DNA of 64,000 bases from Corallococcus coralloides DSM 2259 (GTDB taxonomy: Bacteria; Myxococcota; Myxococcia; Myxococcales; Myxococcaceae). Both the position numbers and the translations under genes were made by a program. Where the stretch lies: the NCBI RefSeq assembly GCF_000255295.1, contig NC_017030.1, positions 7,600,328 through 7,664,327 on the forward strand. Direction: 5' to 3'. The notes below the pieces were generated by a model. That model was not told the origin of the DNA. It was given only the letters and a program-made list of their open reading frames with translations, and did not search any database. Of the stretch, positions 58,865-64,000 are shown one piece after another. How positions within the stretch are numbered: position 1 is the first letter of the stretch; the number at the start of each line of letters is the position of its first letter.

Positions 58865-59824
58865 TCACGTCTCCTCTTCCCGCAGCAGGTCCAGGTACAC
58901 CTCTTCCAACGGCCGCTGCGCGGGCACCACGCTGTGCACGCGAGCCCCCGCGCCCACCAGGCACGCCACCACGTCCGGCGCCCGCGCCTCATCCGCAAGC
59001 ATCACCCGCAGGCGGCCGCCCTCCACCAGCACGTTGGGCCGGAAGGGCAGCGCCGCCAGCGCGGGGACGAAGGCCTCCGCGTTGCCGTCCACGCGCACGT
59101 CCAGCGACTGCCCCGCGCGGCGCATCTCGCGCACCGGGCCCAGCGCCAGCAGGCGGCGGCGCACCACGGCCACGCGCTCGCACAGCCGCTCCACCTCCGC
59201 CAGGTTGTGCGAGCACAGCACGATGGTGCGCCCCTCGGAGGCCAGCTCCGCCACCGCGTCGCGCACGGTGCGCGCGGACTCCGGGTCCAGGCCGCTGGTG
59301 GGCTCGTCCAGGAAGATGACGCGCGGGTCGTGCACCAGCGTGCGCACGATGGCCAGCTTCTGGCGCATGCCCTTGCTGAAGCCGCCGCACGGGTCGTCCT
59401 CGCGGCCGCCCAGCCCGAAGCGCTCCAGGTAGTGCTTCGCCCGGGGCCACGCGACGGACTCGTCCATCTCATGCAGCTTCATGAAGAAGCGCAGGTTCTC
59501 CCGCGCGGTGAGCCGGTCGTAGAGCCCGGGCTGTTCGGTGAGCAGCCCCACCACCTTGCGCAGCGACTCGCCGTCGTGCGTGACGGAGTGGCCCCACACC
59601 TCCGCGTCGCCGCTGGAGGGCCTGAGCAGCCCCGTCAGCATGCGCACCGTCGTCGTCTTGCCCGCGCCGTTGGGGCCCAGCAGGCCGAACACCTCGCCGG
59701 GCCGCACGTCGAAGGTGAGGTCCTCCACGGCGGTGCGCTCGCCGAAGCGCTTCGCCAGCCCGCGCACGCGCAGTCCTCCCTTCGCGGGGGCCTCCGCGAG
59801 GGGGGGCGGGACGAGGATGCTCAC
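58865..59824 (-). CDS. ABC transporter ATP-binding protein
   Basis: The 319-residue product has Walker A (LLGPNGAGKTTTV), the Q-loop region (VVGLLTEQPGLYDRLTARENL), signature GFSKGMRQKLAI, Walker B (RVIFLDEPTSGLD) and the H-loop (VLCSHNL). A C-terminal extension of about 85 residues (LRVRVDGNAEAF-like to LLREEET) is common in drug/lipid exporters of the ABC-2 group. It starts with GTG overlapping the glycosyltransferase stop (GTGA), so the two are translationally coupled. A much longer frame upstream is a shadow of the glycosyltransferase gene. Confidence 0.94.
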   Translation of the reverse strand: MSILVPPPLAEAPAKGGLRVRGLAKRFGERTAVEDLTFDVRPGEVFGLLGPNGAGKTTTVRMLTGLLRPSSGDAEVWGHSVTHDGESLRKVVGLLTEQPGLYDRLTARENLRFFMKLHEMDESVAWPRAKHYLERFGLGGREDDPCGGFSKGMRQKLAIVRTLVHDPRVIFLDEPTSGLDPESARTVRDAVAELASEGRTIVLCSHNLAEVERLCERVAVVRRRLLALGPVREMRRAGQSLDVRVDGNAEAFVPALAALPFRPNVLVEGGRLRVMLADEARAPDVVACLVGAGARVHSVVPAQRPLEEVYLDLLREEET

Positions 59825-62133
59825 TCGATGGTCACCAGGACGAACTTGTTGTTGATGTCGCGGTCGATGAGGGTGACGGTCTTGTCGGAGCCCACCGCGT
59901 TGCGCAGCAGGTTCACGCGGTTGTGCTCCACCAGCGCCCACTCGCGGCCGGGCCGCGACGCGTACTGGCGCATGCGCGTGTTGGCGTCGTTGGCGCGGAA
60001 CTGCTCCACCGTGTTGCGCGAGTAGAACGTCTCCCCGCGCCAGTTCATCATGTACGCGGCGATGGGCTCGCCCGCCTTGCGCTGGTTGTAGTAGCGCCAG
60101 AACAGGTCGCGCTGCGTCCAGTGGTGGGACAGGTCCACCCAGTGGCCCCAGTTGAACCAGAGCGCGAACGCCGCGGCCAGGCCCCAGAAGGTGCTGAACA
60201 GGAGCACGCGCGAGCGCTGCAGCGCGGCCACCGCCGCCAGCACGCCGGCCACGCCGAACGCGAAGCCCATGCCCACCTTCACGTTGATGGTGCCGGACAG
60301 GGCCTTGAACAGCGCGTCCGACGTGGGCGGTCCCTTGAAGCCGCGCACCGCCAGCGCCACGCCCACCAGCGCCAGGCCGAAGCCCACCGCCTGGAGCACC
60401 GTGCGCCCCGGCGCCTCCTCCGGCCGCGACGCCTGCCAGAAGAGGAAGCCCGCGAGCGCCACCAGCGCCACGCCCCACAGCCCCATCGCGGACACCAGCC
60501 CCTGCGAAGCCACCGCGGCCAGCGTGGCCCCGCCCGTGAGCAGGAGGCCCAGCGCCACCGCGCGCGCCGCGGCCGGGCGCTCCAGCTTCGCCTTGGAGGA
60601 GAACGCGTCGAAGGCCAGGTACACGCCGAAGGCCAGGAGCACCAGCGTCACCAGGTCGCCCATCCACAGCGGGCGCGAGGAGAAGAACGCGATGGGCTTG
60701 GTGACCAGGTCCTGCGGATAGGGCCGGTCGTAGTTGTAGACGAACAGGTCGGTGAAGTCCTTGGGGTTCTCCGCCAGGTCCTTGCCCACCAGGATGAAGA
60801 GAATCAGGCCGAAGATGAGGCTCACGGCGTGCTCGGAGATGCCGTCCCGCCACAGCCGGTCCACGAACAGCGCGATGAGGATGGCCAGCCCCGGCAGCAC
60901 CGGGAAGACGTAGTGGTGGAACTTCGTCGCGCTGGAGGCCAGCAGGTAGAACGCGAACGCCACCCACAGCACGGCGATGAGCGCCAGGTGGTCCGCCTTG
61001 TCCCGCGAGCGCAGCTTGAGGCGCGACACGACCGCGAACGCGCCGGGCAGCAGTGCCACCCACGGGAAGATGGCGAAGCCGCCCTGTTCGATGAAGTAGG
61101 TGAACGACCCGCCCGGCGTGGTGGTGTGCACGCCCGCGGTGAGGCGGTTCAGGTGGTCGTGGATGAAGAAGCGGTACCAGAACAGCTTGCCCTCGTCGTC
61201 CACGCCATTGAAGAGCACGAGCGTCAGGTACCAGGGCACCGCCACCGCCGCGAACACGAGGATGCCCGTGCCCAGCTTCATCCGGTACATCTGCGCCCAC
61301 AGCACGGGCATGGTCCGCGTGCCCGCGCGCACCTGGGCGCGGACCTCGCCGCTGGCGAGCCAGCGCAGGTGCGCCTCCAGGCTCTCGCGGTTCCAGGGGA
61401 TGACGCCGGCAATCGCGTACAGCACCAGGATGACCGCGGGCAGGCCCACGCCCAGCAGGCCCTTGGCCAGCGAGGCCAGGCCCGCGAAGACGTAGAACGC
61501 GTACCACCAGGCCGCGCGGTGCTTCGTGGTGTCATCCAGCTGCCCGATGATCGCGCACGCCATGGCGCACACGAAGGTGGTGACGAAGGGCGTGTCGGTG
61601 ACGGTCTGCCGGGTGAGCAGGAAGTACAGCGGCATGGTGGCCAGCACGAAGCCGGTGGCCAGCCCCGCGCGCATGTTCACGGTGCGCGCCACCGCCAGCG
61701 ACAGGAGCGCCACGGCGGTGATGCTCAGGAGCGCGAAGGGCATGCGCATGCCCCACTCCGTGTAGAGCCCCATGGCGCCGTCGCCGCGGAGCGCGCCGAC
61801 GAGGTTCATCCCCAGCGCCTGCATCCACATGGTGAGCGGCGGCTTGGAGAAGAACCACGCGTTCTCCCAGAAGGGATAGACGTAGTCGCCGCGCTGGATC
61901 ATCTCCCGGCCCACTTCGCCGTAGTGCGTCTCCCAGGGGTCCCACAGGCCGACCGCGCCCAGGTAGGGCACGAAGAGCAGCGCCGCGAAGCCCGCGGTCG
62001 CCAGGACCACGCGCGCGCTGAAGGACAGGGCCAGCCACCGCCGCCCCCATGAAGACGTCAGGGTGTCATCACCCAGGATGGCCTGGGTGAAGGTGGAATC
62101 CCCCTGCGAGTTCTTTTCGCCGTCGCTTGCCAC
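59821..62133 (-). CDS. ArnT/PMT-type integral membrane glycosyltransferase
   Basis: The 770-residue product has about 13 membrane helices. The first extracytoplasmic loop carries GLWDPWETHYGEVGREM, the family DE motif, and YPFWENAWFFSKPPLTMWMQALGMNLVG, the KPPLxxW signature of ArnT/PMT lipid-carrier-dependent glycosyltransferases (GT83/GT39). The acceptor could be lipid A, a protein or another envelope component. I chose GTG at 62133, which has AAGGAG at 9-base spacing (complement 62143-62148), over a GTG at 62175. The gene is coupled to the ABC ATPase. Confidence 0.92.
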   Translation of the reverse strand: MASDGEKNSQGDSTFTQAILGDDTLTSSWGRRWLALSFSARVVLATAGFAALLFVPYLGAVGLWDPWETHYGEVGREMIQRGDYVYPFWENAWFFSKPPLTMWMQALGMNLVGALRGDGAMGLYTEWGMRMPFALLSITAVALLSLAVARTVNMRAGLATGFVLATMPLYFLLTRQTVTDTPFVTTFVCAMACAIIGQLDDTTKHRAAWWYAFYVFAGLASLAKGLLGVGLPAVILVLYAIAGVIPWNRESLEAHLRWLASGEVRAQVRAGTRTMPVLWAQMYRMKLGTGILVFAAVAVPWYLTLVLFNGVDDEGKLFWYRFFIHDHLNRLTAGVHTTTPGGSFTYFIEQGGFAIFPWVALLPGAFAVVSRLKLRSRDKADHLALIAVLWVAFAFYLLASSATKFHHYVFPVLPGLAILIALFVDRLWRDGISEHAVSLIFGLILFILVGKDLAENPKDFTDLFVYNYDRPYPQDLVTKPIAFFSSRPLWMGDLVTLVLLAFGVYLAFDAFSSKAKLERPAAARAVALGLLLTGGATLAAVASQGLVSAMGLWGVALVALAGFLFWQASRPEEAPGRTVLQAVGFGLALVGVALAVRGFKGPPTSDALFKALSGTINVKVGMGFAFGVAGVLAAVAALQRSRVLLFSTFWGLAAAFALWFNWGHWVDLSHHWTQRDLFWRYYNQRKAGEPIAAYMMNWRGETFYSRNTVEQFRANDANTRMRQYASRPGREWALVEHNRVNLLRNAVGSDKTVTLIDRDINNKFVLVTIE

Positions 62134-62192
62134 GCGCGCGTGCTCCTTCGTCGTCCGGGACGGGCCACCGTGCACCCCACGGGGCCGGGGGG

Positions 62193-62224
62193 CTTATATC
62201 CCCACCACCCCCGCCGGTCGACCG
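62193..62224 (-). promoter_or_regulatory. Candidate promoter of the glycosyltransferase operon with palindrome at -35
   Basis: Minus-strand TATAAG (complement 62193-62198) gives a predicted start near 62186, with TCGACC 17 bases upstream as a weak -35. A perfect 10-bp palindrome CGGTCGACCG (62215-62224) overlaps that -35, so it could be an operator. Confidence 0.45.
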
Positions 62225-62254
62225 ACCTGGAAGGGGGTGCGTCGTTCTCGCGCC

Positions 62255-62304
62255 AGCGCATGCGCTTCCGCGTGCACAGGGGCTGTGCAGGCGCCTGCAC
62301 AGCC
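62255..62304. promoter_or_regulatory. Two palindromes in the 303-bp divergent intergenic region
   Basis: AGCGCATGCGCT (62255-62266) is a perfect 12-bp palindrome. At 62281-62304 a perfect 24-bp palindrome is formed by GGCTGTGCAGGC followed directly by its reverse complement. They lie between divergent glycosyltransferase and orphan genes. With no loop, the second looks more like a dimer-binding site than a terminator. The rest of 62134-62436 shows the minus-strand promoter and nothing else I recognise. Confidence 0.6.
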
Positions 62305-62436
62305 GCACGGGCAAGTCCGCGAAAGGCCGTCCTCCAGACAGGGGCACGGGCCTTGTAATGGCCCCCCATCACGAAGCCTGACCGCGTGGCCGGAACGCGG
62401 AGGGCCGCTCGTCGCTCAATCTCAAGAGGAGCAGTG

Positions 62437-63732
62437 ATGCTGGTTTCAGCGGTGACCCTGGGATGTGCCCTCCTGCTAGGTCAAGTGGAGGGGCCGGAAG
62501 CTCCTGAGGCTCAGGTCGAGGCTCCGGTCGAAACTCCGGTGGAGCCAACGCCGCCGGCGACGCCGGAGCCGGAGCCGTGGGACTTCCAGATGGCCGTTCC
62601 GAACGCGTCGTCTCCCCAGCAGCCCCAGGACGGGCAGGTGCGGTGCCTCGCCCTGCCGCCCACGCCCGCCGTGCCTTCCGGAGCGTGGCGGGCCCGCTGC
62701 GACGACGTGAAGAAGGAGTGCCTGGTGTCGCCCGCCCATGAGCTGGACTCGGAGGGCCACGAGAAGGACCAGCCCCTGCAGCGGGTGGACTGGTGCGTGC
62801 CGCATCTGATGCCCACGGAGACGGTGCGCCAGTACCGCCTGGTGCCCGCCATCGCGGAGGCGCCGCCGGGCTGGTACCGCGACGAGCGCGGCCGGGTGCT
62901 CCAGTACAACTTCGACCTGCACCGGCGCGTCTACGTGGGCGGGGCCTGGGCGCCGCGCTGGCTGCGCGAGACGGGCCGCTTGGACCAGCGCGTGCGGGTG
63001 GACTTCGGCGTGGACTTGGAGTGGCCGGGAGACTCGGACCGGCTGCACCGGATGACGCTGCTGGACACGGAGCTGTACCTGGGCGACGCGGCCTCCTACG
63101 ACGCCACGCTCCTGCGCTACGACTTCCGCAGCCAGAATGACGCGCCGCTCTTCCGGGTGACGACCTTCTACGGCCGCCCCCGGCGCTTCGACATCTACGC
63201 CAACCTGGGCTTCTGGATGGAGGTGCTCCACGGCGAGCTGGTGCGCCGCGAAAACGAGCACGCGGACTTCCTCACCGTGGCCGCGACGCAGGTGACGCTG
63301 GACCTGTGGCACTCGAGCGACCTCGTGTCCTACGTGCGCGTGCGGACCGGGCCCGCCTTGGAGCGCGACCGGACGAACGGCTTCTTCACGCTCGTTCCGG
63401 CGGCGGCGCTGGAGGGCGACTTCACCCTGGACCGGGACGGCTTCCACCACGTGCGCTTCGGCGCGGAGGCCCAGAAGGTGCTCCTCGCGCAAGCCGTGGA
63501 GGGCCGGCCCCTGCGTCCGGAGCGGCTGAGGCTGCGCGCGGGCTATGAGTTCATCGCCCTGGCCATCAACGACCAGCCCGTGAGCGTGACGCTGGACGGA
63601 CGCGGGACGTGGCGCGACGACGTGGCGAACGCGCCCGCCGGCTGGGAGTGGTCCGCGCAGGCGGGCCTGCGCTTCTCCATGTGGGCCCCGGCCAGGAGGA
63701 CCGCGCCGGAGGCCTCTCCTGGAAAGGGCTAG
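62437..63732 (+). CDS. Exported orphan, beta-rich (possible outer-membrane protein)
   Basis: The 431-residue product starts MLVSAVTLGCALLLGQVEG, a signal sequence that could also serve as a lipoprotein signal, followed by a Pro/Glu linker (EAPVETPVEPTPPATPEPEP). The rest is beta-rich with many aromatic residues. Alternating patterns such as RVRVDFGVDLEWPG, APLFRVTTFYGRPRRFDIYANLGFW and LRAGYEFIALAINDQ resemble strands of an outer-membrane barrel or a porin-like protein. The ATG at 62437 has AGAGGAG just upstream, which is stronger than the GTG at 62386. No family is recognised. A second exported gene starts 7 bp downstream. Confidence 0.82.
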   Translation: MLVSAVTLGCALLLGQVEGPEAPEAQVEAPVETPVEPTPPATPEPEPWDFQMAVPNASSPQQPQDGQVRCLALPPTPAVPSGAWRARCDDVKKECLVSPAHELDSEGHEKDQPLQRVDWCVPHLMPTETVRQYRLVPAIAEAPPGWYRDERGRVLQYNFDLHRRVYVGGAWAPRWLRETGRLDQRVRVDFGVDLEWPGDSDRLHRMTLLDTELYLGDAASYDATLLRYDFRSQNDAPLFRVTTFYGRPRRFDIYANLGFWMEVLHGELVRRENEHADFLTVAATQVTLDLWHSSDLVSYVRVRTGPALERDRTNGFFTLVPAAALEGDFTLDRDGFHHVRFGAEAQKVLLAQAVEGRPLRPERLRLRAGYEFIALAINDQPVSVTLDGRGTWRDDVANAPAGWEWSAQAGLRFSMWAPARRTAPEASPGKG

Positions 63733-63739
63733 GTCCGGG

Positions 63740-64000
63740 ATGGTGGCGCTCGCGCTGGCATTGCTCCTGGGCACCGCGCCCGGCCTGTCCTGTCAGGGCC
63801 AGACGGCGGCCGGGGAGACGTTTCCCACCTGCTTCGACCCCGGCACCGGCTGGGTGCTGGGCACCCAACTGCGCGTGCAGGACGGCGCGGAGGAGCTCGC
63901 CGTGCGCACGGGGTTCCTCGTCCGCACGGTGCGCGCGAGCGGCAGCAAGGCGGACTCGCTGTGGATTGATTCGCACCGGCTGCTCATGACGGAGGCGTGG
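63740..64000 (+). CDS. Exported orphan, N-terminal fragment (cut by window end)
   Basis: The frame is open from ATG 63740 to the window end (87 codons). The product starts MVALALALLLGTAPGLSCQG, a signal peptide with a cysteine at the end that could be a lipidation site, followed by QTAAGETFPTCFDPGTGWVLG and a beta-like segment (LRVQDGAEELAVRTGFLVRTV). It lies 7 bp after the previous exported orphan, so both are probably one transcription unit. The rest of the gene, and therefore its family, is outside the window. Confidence 0.75.
   Translation, partial: MVALALALLLGTAPGLSCQGQTAAGETFPTCFDPGTGWVLGTQLRVQDGAEELAVRTGFLVRTVRASGSKADSLWIDSHRLLMTEAW

Noticed and set aside
59824..61507. Upstream extension of the ABC ATPase to 880 residues
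   Set aside because: The extension overlaps the glycosyltransferase gene in another frame and lacks similarity; the GTG at 59824 starts just before the ABC domain.

Overview
The window is a gene-dense, very GC-rich stretch of bacterial chromosome with strong G/C preference at third codon positions. The gene repertoire points to a myxobacterium of the Myxococcus/Corallococcus group: a Hanks-type kinase with a PEGA domain, PP2C phosphatase, FHA proteins, PATAN (DUF4388) proteins, Cys-rich and PDAG-repeat lipoproteins, and an ECF sigma factor with a FecR-type anti-sigma partner. Genus is an inference from remembered protein families; no 16S rRNA or tRNA gene was seen. Almost everything looks like core chromosome. 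No integrase, transposase, phage module, CRISPR array or defence island was seen.

Layout. 1-2961 (minus): rimP-nusA-ylxR-infB translation/transcription operon; infB runs off the left edge. 3173-9467 (plus): nitrilase-family amidase, then a FecR lipoprotein, a fibronectin-like secreted protein, a CACHE-HAMP-HD-GYP cyclic-di-GMP phosphodiesterase, a DUF971 protein and a Ser/Thr kinase. 9488-12335 (minus): panB-panC-smpB-sspB, joining pantothenate synthesis to trans-translation tag handling. 12505-15509: deoxynucleoside kinase, a small orphan, rsmA and tsaD. 15562-24689 (minus): two PATAN/TPR proteins, one a receiver fusion with a membrane helix, the other a 2058-residue protein with more than 1200 residues of EEARLA-type repeats before a J domain. 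24724-28094: trmL, DUF192, PP2C, a secreted orphan. 28095-28772: a 678-bp intergenic region between two gene 3' ends that carries eight evenly spaced palindromic repeats. 28773-30846 (minus): AmgK/MurU-like pair for cell-wall sugar recycling. 31143-41383: cystathionine beta-synthase, small orphans, DUF2442-FHA-like protein, MaoC dehydratase, purple-acid-phosphatase-like lipoprotein, cystathionine gamma-synthase/lyase, enoyl-CoA hydratase, RlmK-like methyltransferase, Cys-rich lipoprotein. 41623-44191: ECF sigma and its overlapping FecR/zinc-finger regulator. 44163-48496: FxsA, a membrane orphan, RlmI-like methyltransferase, YkgJ-type protein, glycerate kinase. 48510-54400: nicotinamidase-like plus nicotinate phosphoribosyltransferase, a YjbR/H1-like fusion, pyrophosphatase, PlsC, EpmA. 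54430-57865: lipoprotein metallopeptidase, FHA protein, SPFH protein. 58062-62133 (minus): ArnT-like glycosyltransferase coupled to an ABC exporter. 62437-64000 (plus): two exported orphans, the last cut by the window end.

The strongest unexplained signal is the palindrome array at 28186-28693. The next is the giant repeat/J-domain protein and its PATAN-TPR neighbour. Several genes also have -10-like hexamers placed so that transcription would begin at or within a few bases of the start codon, which suggests leaderless mRNAs.
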